Below, piece after piece: positions 9,349 through 18,248 of a stretch of 32,816 nt of DNA. A program made the translations under genes and the position numbers. The notes under the pieces are model-generated. The model was not told where the DNA came from. It was given only the letters and a program-made list of their open reading frames with translations, and ran no database searches. Origin of the DNA: an uncultured Flavobacteriaceae bacterium. Its GTDB lineage: Bacteria; Bacteroidota; Bacteroidia; Flavobacteriales; Flavobacteriaceae. Every line of letters starts with the position of its first letter. Positions within the stretch are counted from its first letter, which is position 1. Where the stretch lies: contig CAJWXC010000009.1 in the NCBI GenBank assembly GCA_913048215.1, positions 1-32,816 on the forward strand, given 5' to 3'.

Positions 9349-9747
9349 ATGGCAAAGACAAATCCAAAAGCGAAAAGCACAAAAAAACGTAAAGTGATTA
9401 TAGAGTCTGTAGGTGAAGCTCACGTTACAGCATCTTTTAACAATATCATTATTTCGTTAACAAACAAAGGCGGAGATGTAATATCTTGGTCTTCTGCCGG
9501 TAAAATGGGCTTTAGAGGATCAAAGAAAAACACTCCTTACGCGGCACAACTAGCTGCAGAAGACTGTGCAAAAGTAGCACACGAAGCTGGAATGAGAAAG
9601 TGTAAAGTATACGTTAAAGGACCAGGTAATGGAAGAGAATCTGCAATTCGTAGTATTCACAATTCAGGTATCGAGGTTACAGAGATTATCGATGTAACAC
9701 CAATGCCGCACAACGGTTGCCGTCCTGCAAAAAGACGTCGTGTATAA
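9349..9747 (+). CDS. rpsK: 30S ribosomal protein S11
   Basis: S11 is a platform protein contacting mRNA upstream of the P site. The 132-residue product has the pattern [33 protein letters not shown] in its first half and the ending [19 protein letters not shown], diagnostic for S11. The KKRKV-rich start is common in this phylum. Unlike its neighbours, it is followed by a 201-nt gap with a likely terminator and a new promoter. Confidence 0.98.
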   Translation: MAKTNPKAKSTKKRKVIIESVGEAHVTASFNNIIISLTNKGGDVISWSSAGKMGFRGSKKNTPYAAQLAAEDCAKVAHEAGMRKCKVYVKGPGNGRESAIRSIHNSGIEVTEIIDVTPMPHNGCRPAKRRRV

Positions 9748-9757
9748 CTCACACACG

Positions 9758-9797
9758 TAAAGAGGTGTTGTTTGAAAGCAACTCTTTACATTTTTAT
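9758..9797 (+). terminator. Possible intrinsic terminator after rpsK
   Basis: Bases 9758-9764 (TAAAGAG) pair with 9782-9788 (CTCTTTA), with three further inner pairs (TTG 9768-9770 with CAA 9779-9781) across a small bulge. An alternative register pairs GTTG with CAAC. The stem is followed by an imperfect T run (catttttatt). It is A/T-rich and weaker than the terminators after rplQ, eno and gltA, so partial termination or attenuation is as likely as full termination. Confidence 0.4.
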
Positions 9798-9800
9798 TAC

Positions 9801-9808
9801 TACCTTTG
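9801..9808 (+). promoter_or_regulatory. Promoter -7 element upstream of rpsD
   Basis: TACCTTTG matches the Bacteroidota -7 consensus TAnnTTTG exactly. Transcription would start near 9812 and give an rpsD leader of about 137 nt. A TTTG lies at 9771-9774, but 26 nt away, outside the usual spacing, so the -33 element is poor. The position just beyond a likely terminator supports a separate start for rpsD-rpoA-rplQ. Confidence 0.5.
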
Positions 9809-9833
9809 CCGGCTGTAATAAGAACAATAATTC

Positions 9834-9853
9834 AAGATGCCCTGGGGCATCTT
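9834..9853 (+). promoter_or_regulatory. Perfect 9-bp hairpin in the rpsD leader
   Basis: AAGATGCCC (9834-9842) is followed by TG and its exact reverse complement GGGCATCTT (9845-9853). Physically this is about an 8-bp stem with a CTGG tetraloop. It lies some 95 nt before the rpsD start and is not followed by a T run, so it is not a terminator. Much more GC-rich than its surroundings, it is a good candidate for a leader-RNA control element. S4 is known to repress its own synthesis in other bacteria, but no S4-site consensus was matched. Confidence 0.45.
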
Positions 9854-9948
9854 ATGTTGTAAATAATAAATATCAATCTGAAGATAACAGAAACTAAAGG
9901 ATTAACGTAAGACCTTAATTTAGTTTTCTCTTCAAAATTTTACTTAAA

Positions 9949-10554
9949 ATGGCAAGATATACTGGTCCAAAAACTAAAATCGCTCGTAAGTTTGGTGAAG
10001 CGATTTACGGAGATGACAAAAACTTCGAAAAAAGAAATTACCCTCCAGGGCAACACGGTAATAACCGTCGTCGTGGAAAAAAATCTGAATATGCAATACA
10101 ACTTGCTGAAAAGCAAAAGGCTAAATATACCTACGGTATTTTAGAGAAGCAATTTAGAAATATGTTTAAAAGAGCAACTGCACTTCCTGGAATTACAGGA
10201 GAGGTATTGCTTCAATTAGCAGAGTCTCGTCTTGATAATGTAGTATACCGTATGGGTATTGCTTCAAGTCGTCCTGCGGCAAGACAGCTTGTTTCTCATC
10301 GTCATATTACTGTGAATGGTGAAAAAGTAAATATCCCTTCTTACCAATTAAAGGCAGGTGATGTTGTAGCTGTTAGAGAGAAGTCAAAATCTCTAGAAGC
10401 TATCGACGCTTCATTATCAAACGCTAACAATGTGTATGAGTGGCTTACTTGGAATTCTGATAAGAAAGAAGGAACTTTTGTTTCTGTTCCTCAATTAATT
10501 CAGATTCCAGAAAACATTAACACACAGTTTATCGTTGAATTATATTCTAAATAA
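9949..10554 (+). CDS. rpsD: 30S ribosomal protein S4, Cys-minus form
   Basis: S4 is a primary 16S-binding protein that nucleates the 30S body. The 201-residue product begins [20 protein letters not shown] and continues [22 protein letters not shown]. The S4 RNA-binding domain is seen around residues 93-155 ([40 protein letters not shown]). The Cys cluster that binds zinc in some S4 proteins is absent. It appears to head its own transcript with rpoA (21 nt) and rplQ. Confidence 0.98.
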   Translation: MARYTGPKTKIARKFGEAIYGDDKNFEKRNYPPGQHGNNRRRGKKSEYAIQLAEKQKAKYTYGILEKQFRNMFKRATALPGITGEVLLQLAESRLDNVVYRMGIASSRPAARQLVSHRHITVNGEKVNIPSYQLKAGDVVAVREKSKSLEAIDASLSNANNVYEWLTWNSDKKEGTFVSVPQLIQIPENINTQFIVELYSK

Positions 10555-10575
10555 TAAATAACACACAGTCACACT

Positions 10576-11568
10576 ATGGCAGTATTTAATTTTCAGAAGC
10601 CTGATAAAGTTATCATGATCAATTCAACAGATTTTGAAGGGAAATTTGAATTTCGTCCTTTAGAGCCTGGATATGGTCTAACCATCGGTAACGCACTAAG
10701 ACGAGTATTACTTTCTTCACTGGAAGGTTTTGCAATCACTTCATTACGTATTGAAGGAGTTGATCACGAATTTTCTACCATCTCTGGTGTTGTAGAAGAT
10801 GTTACTGAAATCATCCTAAACTTGAAGCAAGTTCGTTTCAAAAGACAGATTGACGAGGTTGACAACGAAACGGTAACAATATCTATTAACAGTGGTGAGC
10901 AATTAACCGCTGGAGATTTGCAAAAACATATTTCTGGTTTTCAAGTTTTAAACCCAGATATGGTTATTTGTAACATGGATGCAAAAGTGAAGCTTAATTT
11001 TGAGGTCACTATAGAAAAAGGGAGAGGGTATGTTCCTGCAGAGGAGAACAAAAAAGCCAATGCGCCTTTAGGTACCATCTTTACAGATTCTATTTACACG
11101 CCTATCAAAAACGTAAAGTACAGTATTGAAAACTTTCGTGTAGAGCAAAAAACGGATTATGAAAAATTAGTTTTCGAAATCCAAACAGATGGTTCTATCC
11201 ATCCAAAAGACGCTTTAACCGAAGCTGCTAAAACATTGATTCACCACTTTATGTTATTTAGTGATGAGCGTATCACCCTTGAGGCTGATGAAATTGCTCA
11301 AACTGAAACATACGATGAAGAATCATTGCACATGCGACAGTTGTTAAAAACAAAACTAGTAGATATGGACTTAAGTGTTCGTGCTCTTAATTGTTTAAAA
11401 GCTGCAGAGGTTGATACACTAGGAGACTTAGTGTCATTCAATAAAAATGATCTAATGAAGTTTAGAAACTTTGGTAAAAAATCTCTTACAGAATTGGAAG
11501 AGCTTGTAAATATCAAAGGCCTTAACTTTGGAATGGATTTATCAAAATACAAATTAGATAAAGATTAA
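10576..11568 (+). CDS. rpoA: DNA-directed RNA polymerase alpha subunit
   Basis: Alpha dimerises to scaffold RNA polymerase and its C-terminal domain contacts DNA and regulators. The product is 330 residues, the normal length. The N-terminal domain (about 1-230) has [20 protein letters not shown] and [21 protein letters not shown] linker follows, then the C-terminal helix-hairpin-helix domain (about 255-320: [36 protein letters not shown]). It lies between rpsD and rplQ as in the classical alpha operon. Confidence 0.98.
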   Translation: MAVFNFQKPDKVIMINSTDFEGKFEFRPLEPGYGLTIGNALRRVLLSSLEGFAITSLRIEGVDHEFSTISGVVEDVTEIILNLKQVRFKRQIDEVDNETVTISINSGEQLTAGDLQKHISGFQVLNPDMVICNMDAKVKLNFEVTIEKGRGYVPAEENKKANAPLGTIFTDSIYTPIKNVKYSIENFRVEQKTDYEKLVFEIQTDGSIHPKDALTEAAKTLIHHFMLFSDERITLEADEIAQTETYDEESLHMRQLLKTKLVDMDLSVRALNCLKAAEVDTLGDLVSFNKNDLMKFRNFGKKSLTELEELVNIKGLNFGMDLSKYKLDKD

Positions 11569-11587
11569 TTATAAATGCAAGCATAAT

Positions 11588-11613
11588 TTGCTCCTCAAAA
11601 AGAGTTGTAGCAA
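11588..11613 (+). promoter_or_regulatory. Small hairpin in the rpoA-rplQ gap
   Basis: TTGCT (11588-11592) pairs with AGCAA (11609-11613), and inside it CTC (11594-11596) pairs with GAG (11602-11604) around an AAAAA loop. The fold lies in the 68-nt spacer before rplQ and has no T run. It may be an RNA processing or translation-control element, or chance pairing in AT-rich DNA. Confidence 0.2.
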
Positions 11614-11636
11614 GATGATTGTTTAAAAAAAATGTC

Positions 11637-12116
11637 ATGAGACACGGAAAAAAAGTAAATCATTTAGGAAGAAAAACTGCGCATAGAAAATCTATGTTAG
11701 CCAACATGGCTTGTTCCCTAATTGAGCACAAAAGAATTAATACTACAGTAGCCAAAGCAAAAGCTTTAAAAGGTTTTGTAGAGCCGTTAATCACAAAGTC
11801 TAAAGATGATACTACGCACAACCGTAGAATTGTAATGGCTAGATTACGCCAAAAAGATGTAGTAACACAATTATTTAGAGATGTTGCTGTAAAAATTGGT
11901 GATCGTCCAGGTGGTTACACCCGTATTATCAAACTAGGTAATCGTCTTGGAGATAATGCAGACATGGCAATGATAGAACTTGTTGATTACAACGAGGTAT
12001 ACAACCCAGGAAAGGCCAAGAAAACCAAATCAACACGTCGTAGCCGTCGTGGAGGTGGTGCTCCTAAGGTTGCTACTCCAGTAGTAGAGGCAACACAAAC
12101 AAAAGAGGAAGAATAA
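11637..12116 (+). CDS. rplQ: 50S ribosomal protein L17
   Basis: L17 lies near the exit tunnel on the solvent side of the 50S. I choose the ATG at 11637 (159 residues) because L17 universally begins MRHGKK; the in-frame TTG at 11619 would add six unconserved residues. Core blocks are [20 protein letters not shown] and [18 protein letters not shown] Lys/Arg-rich then acidic tail of roughly 30 residues (ending QTKEEE) extends past the minimal L17 fold and is common in the phylum. An out-of-frame ATG-TCA-TGA at 11632-11640 overlaps the start. A strong terminator follows. Confidence 0.97.
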   Translation: MRHGKKVNHLGRKTAHRKSMLANMACSLIEHKRINTTVAKAKALKGFVEPLITKSKDDTTHNRRIVMARLRQKDVVTQLFRDVAVKIGDRPGGYTRIIKLGNRLGDNADMAMIELVDYNEVYNPGKAKKTKSTRRSRRGGGAPKVATPVVEATQTKEEE

Positions 12117-12138
12117 ATGAATTTTCTTCACTAGATAT

Positions 12139-12175
12139 AAAGGGATAAACATTAGGTGTTTATCCCTTTTTTTTT
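12139..12175 (+). terminator. Strong intrinsic terminator after rplQ
   Basis: A perfect 13-bp stem (AAAGGGATAAACA at 12139-12151 with its complement at 12157-12169) closes a 5-nt loop TTAGG. The stem's last Ts continue into a T run to 12175. This ends the ribosomal cluster, and no minus-strand gene converges on it. Confidence 0.93.
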
Positions 12176-12230
12176 GAACAATGTTTAAAAATTATTATAA
12201 GTCGATGATTAAAAAAAACAACTAGAATTG

Positions 12231-12238
12231 TATTTTTG
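12231..12238 (+). promoter_or_regulatory. Promoter -7 element upstream of carA
   Basis: TATTTTTG matches TAnnTTTG. The expected start is near 12242, leaving only about 13 nt before the carA ATG. No TTG is found at the proper -33 spacing, so the element rests on the -7 match and its position right after a terminator. Confidence 0.5.
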
Positions 12239-12254
12239 TGTAACTATTTAAATT

Positions 12255-13364
12255 ATGATGAAATACCAAACAAGAAAAAAGGCACTCATTCTCCTTGCAG
12301 ATGGTACCATATTCCACGGGAAGGCAGTAGGAGGTAAACAAGGAACTGCTTTTGGCGAAGTATGTTTCAATACCGGCATGACTGGATATCAAGAAATATT
12401 TACAGATCCTTCCTATTTTGGACAACTGATGGTTACAACCAATGCCCATATAGGTAATTATGGTGTCAATAGTCAAGAGATGGAATCTGAGGATGTAAAA
12501 ATAGCGGGTTTGATTTGTAGAAATTTTAGTTATAATTATTCAAGAGACCTTGCAGATGATTCTTTAGAGAATTTTCTAGATCAAAATAATTTACTTGCCA
12601 TTAGTGATGTAGATACCCGAGCCTTGGTTGGATACATTCGTGATAATGGATCTCAAAACGCAGTAATATCAACAGAGGTTGAAAATATAGAATCACTAAA
12701 AAAACAACTGGCAGAAGTTCCAGATATGAAGGGATTAGAACTTGCCAGCAAAGTATCTACCAAAGAACCTTATTATTTTGGAGATAAGGACGCGAGCTAT
12801 AAAATCTCTGCCCTCGATATCGGTATTAAAAAGAACATCCTTAGAAATTTGGCTCAAAGAGATTGTTACATCAAGGTATTCCCTTACAATTCTTCTTTCT
12901 CTGAATTATCTTCTTTTAATCCAGATGGTTATTTTTTAAGTAATGGTCCTGGAGATCCAGAGCCACTAACCCAAGCAATTGCGACAGCAAAAGATATATT
13001 AGCCTCAAATAAGCCATTATTTGGTATTTGTTTAGGGCACCAAGTTTTGGCCCTTGCAAACGGCATCTCTACCTTTAAAATGCACAATGGGCATAGAGGT
13101 ATAAACCACCCTATAAAAAACCTGTTAACTGGTAAAGGAGAAATAACATCTCAAAATCATGGTTTTGCGGTAGACAGACAAGAAACCCAACAGCATCCAG
13201 ATGTAGAGATAACCCATGTACATCTTAACGATAACACAGTGGCTGGTATTAGAATTAAAAACAAGCCTGTTTTTTCTGTTCAGTATCATCCAGAGGCAAG
13301 CCCTGGACCCCATGATGCGAGGTACTTGTTTGACCAATTTATAGAAAACATAAAAAATCAATAG
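12255..13364 (+). CDS. carA: Carbamoyl-phosphate synthase small (glutaminase) subunit
   Basis: CarA hydrolyses glutamine and channels ammonia to CarB to make carbamoyl phosphate for arginine and pyrimidine synthesis. The product is 369 residues. The N-terminal CPSase small domain is clear (LILLADGTIFHGKAVGG, GEVCFNTGMTGYQEIFTDPS). The class I glutamine amidotransferase domain covers about 184-365, with nucleophile C259 in GICLGHQ and the H345/E347 dyad in YHPEASPGP. Two adjacent ATGs (12255 and 12258) leave a one-residue start ambiguity. carB is not in the window. The eno start is 57 nt downstream with no terminator between, so the two may be co-transcribed. Confidence 0.97.
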   Translation: MMKYQTRKKALILLADGTIFHGKAVGGKQGTAFGEVCFNTGMTGYQEIFTDPSYFGQLMVTTNAHIGNYGVNSQEMESEDVKIAGLICRNFSYNYSRDLADDSLENFLDQNNLLAISDVDTRALVGYIRDNGSQNAVISTEVENIESLKKQLAEVPDMKGLELASKVSTKEPYYFGDKDASYKISALDIGIKKNILRNLAQRDCYIKVFPYNSSFSELSSFNPDGYFLSNGPGDPEPLTQAIATAKDILASNKPLFGICLGHQVLALANGISTFKMHNGHRGINHPIKNLLTGKGEITSQNHGFAVDRQETQQHPDVEITHVHLNDNTVAGIRIKNKPVFSVQYHPEASPGPHDARYLFDQFIENIKNQ

Positions 13365-13388
13365 CCTCTTTTTAAACCCGGCTGTTGA

Positions 13389-14708
<1,320 letters not shown>

Positions 14709-14731
14709 GCCTTTACATTTACTTTTTATAC

Positions 14732-14767
14732 AAAGCCAATGAATCACTAGATTTATTGGCTTTTTTT
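14732..14767 (+). terminator. Intrinsic terminator after eno
   Basis: AAAGCCAAT (14732-14740) pairs with ATTGGCTTT (14755-14763). Four more inner pairs (one G-U) close a 6-nt loop CACTAG. The T run extends to 14767. It ends the carA-eno unit. Confidence 0.9.
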
Positions 14768-14813
14768 ATCAAAAGAGCGACAGAAAATCTTAAAAAAATT
14801 GCTCAAAATTTCG

Positions 14814-14821
14814 TATTTTTG
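14814..14821 (+). promoter_or_regulatory. Promoter -7 element upstream of gltA
   Basis: TATTTTTG matches TAnnTTTG, with a predicted start near 14825 and a leader of about 37 nt. A TTG at 14799-14801 is too close for a normal -33 element. It lies between the eno terminator and gltA, where a promoter is needed. Confidence 0.5.
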
Positions 14822-14861
14822 CATTCCTTTTTAAAAGAATAATTTCAAAAATTTACAATAT

Positions 14862-16148
14862 ATGTCAAATAATGCTACACTAGAAATTAACGGAAGCACC
14901 TATGAATTCCCGTTAATTACCGGTACAGAAAATGAAGTTGCAATAGACGTTAAAACACTAAGGGCCGCCACGGGTGGTGTAACCACTATAGATCCTGGAT
15001 ACAAAAACACAGGAGCTTGCCAGAGTGCCATTACGTTTTTAAATGGAGAAGAGGGTATTTTAAGATACCGTGGGTATGCTATTGAAGATTTGGCTGATAA
15101 AGCAAATTTCTTGGAGGTTGCTTACTTGTTAATTTTTGGAGAACTACCAACTACAGATCAATTAGAGAAGTTTCATGCAGATATCAAAGAGCAAAGTTTT
15201 GTTGATGATGATATTAAAAAAATATTAGATGCTTTTCCAAAGTCCGCCCATCCTATGGGTGTTTTATCCTGTTTAACAAGTGCACTTACTGCCTTTAATC
15301 CTTCAACAGTAAATGTGGACAGTGAGGAAGAAATGTATAATGCCATTGTAAAAATACTAGGAAAATTTCCTGTGCTTGTAGCCTGGACTATGCGTAAGAA
15401 GAAAGGATTGCCATTAAACTATGGGGATACAAGCCTAGGGTATGTAGAAAACATCATGAAAATGATGTACGAAAAACCAAATGAAGAATACAATCAAAAT
15501 GATATTTTATTAAATGCATTAGATAAGCTACTTATATTACATGCAGACCATGAGCAAAATTGCTCCACTTCTACAGTGAGAATGGTTGGTTCCTCTCATG
15601 CTGGTTTATACGCTTCACTTTCTGCTGGAATATCTGCACTATGGGGGCCACTTCATGGAGGTGCAAACCAAGCAGTATTAGAGATGCTTGAGGCTATTAA
15701 AGAAGACGATGGAGATACTAAAAAGTACATGGCAAAAGCAAAAGATAAGACAGACTCTTTTAGACTAATGGGCTTTGGACACAGAGTATATAAAAACTTT
15801 GACCCTCGTGCAAAAATTATCAAAGTAGCCGCAGACGAGGTACTTGCAGACTTAGGAATAGAAGATCCAGTTTTAGACATTGCCAAAGGTTTATCTGCTG
15901 AGGCCTTGAGTGACCCTTACTTTGTGGACCGCAAATTATATCCTAATGTAGATTTTTACTCTGGTATTATTTACAGAGCAATGGGTATCCCTGTAGATAT
16001 GTTCACCGTAATGTTTGCACTTGGTAGATTGCCAGGTTGGATTGCACAGTGGAAAGAAATGCGTCAACGTAAAGAACCAATTGGACGTCCAAGACAAATG
16101 TATATTGGAGAAAATCATAGAGTATTTAAAGAAATCTCGAAGCGATAA
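14862..16148 (+). CDS. gltA: Citrate synthase, type II
   Basis: Citrate synthase condenses oxaloacetate and acetyl-CoA as the entry step of the TCA cycle. At 428 residues with an N-terminal beta-rich domain (ATLEINGSTYEFPLITGTEN) it is of the hexameric, NADH-sensitive type known from E. coli. Key residues are present: H230 (HADHEQN), H265 (GPLHGGANQ), H307 (GFGHRVYKNFDPRAK) and D364 (PNVDFYSG). It has its own promoter and terminator, so it is probably monocistronic. Whether NADH inhibition is kept cannot be read from the sequence. Confidence 0.97.
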   Translation: MSNNATLEINGSTYEFPLITGTENEVAIDVKTLRAATGGVTTIDPGYKNTGACQSAITFLNGEEGILRYRGYAIEDLADKANFLEVAYLLIFGELPTTDQLEKFHADIKEQSFVDDDIKKILDAFPKSAHPMGVLSCLTSALTAFNPSTVNVDSEEEMYNAIVKILGKFPVLVAWTMRKKKGLPLNYGDTSLGYVENIMKMMYEKPNEEYNQNDILLNALDKLLILHADHEQNCSTSTVRMVGSSHAGLYASLSAGISALWGPLHGGANQAVLEMLEAIKEDDGDTKKYMAKAKDKTDSFRLMGFGHRVYKNFDPRAKIIKVAADEVLADLGIEDPVLDIAKGLSAEALSDPYFVDRKLYPNVDFYSGIIYRAMGIPVDMFTVMFALGRLPGWIAQWKEMRQRKEPIGRPRQMYIGENHRVFKEISKR

Positions 16149-16166
16149 GTTTTCAAAAAGATATCT

Positions 16167-16206
16167 AAAAGCTCAAAACCTTAGTACTGGTTTTTGAGCT
16201 TTTTTG
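16167..16206 (+). terminator. Intrinsic terminator after gltA
   Basis: AAAAGCTCAAAACC (16167-16180) pairs with GGTTTTTGAGCTTTT (16189-16203) with one bulged T, around the loop TTAGTACT, followed by T residues to 16205. It is strong and shortly downstream of the gltA stop. Confidence 0.9.
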
Positions 16207-16250
16207 TTTTAAAAAATAGCCTTTCATATTCTCACATTCATAATTAAAAT

Positions 16251-16258
16251 TATATTTG
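16251..16258 (+). promoter_or_regulatory. Promoter -7 element, near-leaderless
   Basis: TATATTTG matches TAnnTTTG and lies only 5 nt before the ATG at 16264. If transcription starts about 4 nt after the element, the mRNA would have a leader of roughly 2 nt. No matching -33 TTG is evident. Confidence 0.5.
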
Positions 16259-16263
16259 TTATT

Positions 16264-17178
16264 ATGTTACAATTAAATGTCACAAATGAATTTTCAAGGC
16301 TTCGAGCTGTTGTTTTAGGGACTGCAAATAGCAATGGTCCAACTCCCACCCTAGAGCAGGCCTATGACCCTAAATCTGCGGCGCATATAAAAGCAGGTAC
16401 CTACCCTACAAACCAGGATATGATTTTGGAAATGGAGGGCGTTGCTAAGGTATTGGAACGTTATGGTGTAACTGTGTATCGTCCTAGCGAGATTGAAAAT
16501 TACAATCAAATATTTTCCAGGGATATTGCCTTTGTGATAGACAACATCTTTATTAAAGCTAATATATTATCAAATAGAGCTCGTGAGATACAGGCTTTGC
16601 AATATGTAATAGATCAAATACACCCACAAAAGGTGGTCACCTTTCCTGAGCAGGTTCACATAGAAGGAGGTGATGTGATGCCATACGGAGATTACCTATT
16701 TGTTGGCACTTATTACGGTGATGACTACTCAAGTTATATCACTGCCCGTACCAACATGGCAGCAGTAAGGGCATTGCAGGAGTTGTTTCCAAAAAAAACA
16801 GTAAAACCTTTTAATTTAAAAAAGTCAAACACAGTACCTCAAGACAATGCCCTTCATTTAGATTGTTGTTTTCAACCACTTGGTCATGGTAGGTGCATTA
16901 TCCATAAAGATGGTTTCTTGTTAGAAGAAGAGTATCAGTGGCTCGTGGATTTTTTTGGCCCAGAGAATTGTTTTCATATAGACAAACAAGAGATGTATCA
17001 CATGAATAGCAATATCTTTAGTATTAGTGAAGATGTGATTATTTCAGAAAAAAACTTTACCCGCCTCAACGCTTGGCTTATAGAGAAAGGCTATACAGTA
17101 GAACAAGTTGCCTATGCAGAGATTGCAAAGCAAGAAGGTTTGTTGCGCTGCTCTACTATGCCATTATTTCGAGACTAA
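16264..17178 (+). CDS. Arginine deiminase / amidinotransferase-family protein
   Basis: This 304-residue protein belongs to the guanidino-group-modifying superfamily (arginine deiminase, DDAH, glycine amidinotransferase). Likely catalytic residues are D87 (FSRDIAF), E134 (HIEGGDVMP), H198 with D200 (ALHLDCC) and C296 near the C-terminus (LLRCSTMPLF). The H-x-D motif is more like arginine deiminase or amidinotransferase than human DDAH. Substrate is uncertain: arginine, a methylated arginine, citrulline or another guanidino/ureido compound. No signal peptide is seen, so it should be cytosolic. A second, distinct superfamily member follows 120 nt later. Database names may read DDAH family protein. 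Confidence 0.85.
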   Translation: MLQLNVTNEFSRLRAVVLGTANSNGPTPTLEQAYDPKSAAHIKAGTYPTNQDMILEMEGVAKVLERYGVTVYRPSEIENYNQIFSRDIAFVIDNIFIKANILSNRAREIQALQYVIDQIHPQKVVTFPEQVHIEGGDVMPYGDYLFVGTYYGDDYSSYITARTNMAAVRALQELFPKKTVKPFNLKKSNTVPQDNALHLDCCFQPLGHGRCIIHKDGFLLEEEYQWLVDFFGPENCFHIDKQEMYHMNSNIFSISEDVIISEKNFTRLNAWLIEKGYTVEQVAYAEIAKQEGLLRCSTMPLFRD

Positions 17179-17261
17179 GGAGTCTGGTTATGTGGTCAAA
17201 TGCTGCTTTTTTATTTTCTTGCTGCGATTCTGTTTTTTCCTTTTTGGTTTAACTAAAAGAG

Positions 17262-17269
17262 TACCTTTG
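17262..17269 (+). promoter_or_regulatory. Promoter -7 element upstream of the CtlX-like gene
   Basis: TACCTTTG matches TAnnTTTG. The predicted start near 17273 gives a leader of about 26 nt. A TTTTTG ends at 17246, 15 nt upstream, a little short for a canonical -33. The 120-nt gap has no clear terminator, so the gene may be read both from here and from the gene before it. Confidence 0.5.
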
Positions 17270-17298
17270 TATTTAATATTTTAAATCTGTGTAGACAC

Positions 17299-18243
17299 AT
17301 GAAACAAATTACCAACACCATATTAATGATTCGCCCCGTTGCATTTAGAATGAATGAACAAACCAAGGTGAATAATTATTTTCAAGAAGATCTTGATTTA
17401 AAATACACAGAAATTAATGCTAAGGCCCAGCAAGAGTTTGACACATTTGTGACAAAACTTCGTGGTGTGGGTGTTGATGTTATCGTTGAAGATGATATCA
17501 TGGGGCTTGACACTCCAGATTCTATTTTCCCTAACAACTGGGTTAGTTTTCATCAAAATGGTACTGTTGCTTTGTATCCTATGTTTGCTCAAAACAGACG
17601 TAGAGAAAGACGTGAGGAGATTATCACTAGACTAGAAAAAGAAGGATTTGTTGTTGAGGGTTTCATGGATTATACCCAGGCAGAGGAGCAAGGGTATTTT
17701 TTAGAGGGTACTGGTAGTTTGTTGTTAGACCGTGAAAATGGCAAGGCGTATTGTGCCATCTCTCAAAGAGCAGATGAGGAGCTTATCGTAGAGTTTTGTG
17801 AAGATTTTGAGATGGACCCTGTTATATTTGCCGCCAACCAAACAGTCTATGACCAGCGTAAGGCAATCTACCATACCAACGTTATGATGGCTTTGGCTGA
17901 GAATTTTGTGGTTATTTGTCTTGATACCATTGATGATAAGCATGAAAAGAAACAAGTGCTTAAACATCTCAAAGAGACCAAAAAGGAGGTCATAACAATC
18001 ACTGAGGCTCAAATGCATCAATTTGCAGGAAATATGCTACAGGTTTTGGGTGCAAACAATCAAAAATATATGGTAATGAGTGAGGCTGCTCGTTCTAGTT
18101 TGAGAAGTGATCAAGTAAAGGCAATCCAAAAACACTGTAAGATTTTAAGTAGCGATTTAACAACTATTGAAACCTGTGGGGGAGGAAGCGCCAGGTGTAT
18201 GATGGCTGAGGTGTTTTTACCCAAAACCTTGACAAAAGCATAG
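17299..18243 (+). CDS. ctlX: CtlX-type citrulline-utilisation hydrolase
   Basis: This 314-residue protein is a second guanidino-modifying-superfamily member. It resembles CtlX, linked to citrulline use in Francisella. Visible marks are MIRPVAFRMNEQT at the start, TPDSIFPNNWVSFH (residues 72-85), EGTGSLLLDR (136-145), YHTNVMMAL with H192, AGNMLQVLG (243-251), and C300 in CGGGSARCMMAEVFLP, the expected nucleophile. The actual substrate here is not proven. It ends 5 nt before the convergent SDR gene. The family match is firm; the reaction is inferred. Confidence 0.85.
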   Translation: MKQITNTILMIRPVAFRMNEQTKVNNYFQEDLDLKYTEINAKAQQEFDTFVTKLRGVGVDVIVEDDIMGLDTPDSIFPNNWVSFHQNGTVALYPMFAQNRRRERREEIITRLEKEGFVVEGFMDYTQAEEQGYFLEGTGSLLLDRENGKAYCAISQRADEELIVEFCEDFEMDPVIFAANQTVYDQRKAIYHTNVMMALAENFVVICLDTIDDKHEKKQVLKHLKETKKEVITITEAQMHQFAGNMLQVLGANNQKYMVMSEAARSSLRSDQVKAIQKHCKILSSDLTTIETCGGGSARCMMAEVFLPKTLTKA

Positions 18244-18248
18244 GGCTA

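Noticed and set aside
11619-11636. TTG start giving L17 six extra residues
   Set aside because: L17 begins MRHGKK across bacteria and an ATG is present exactly there; the extra residues come from an A-rich leader.
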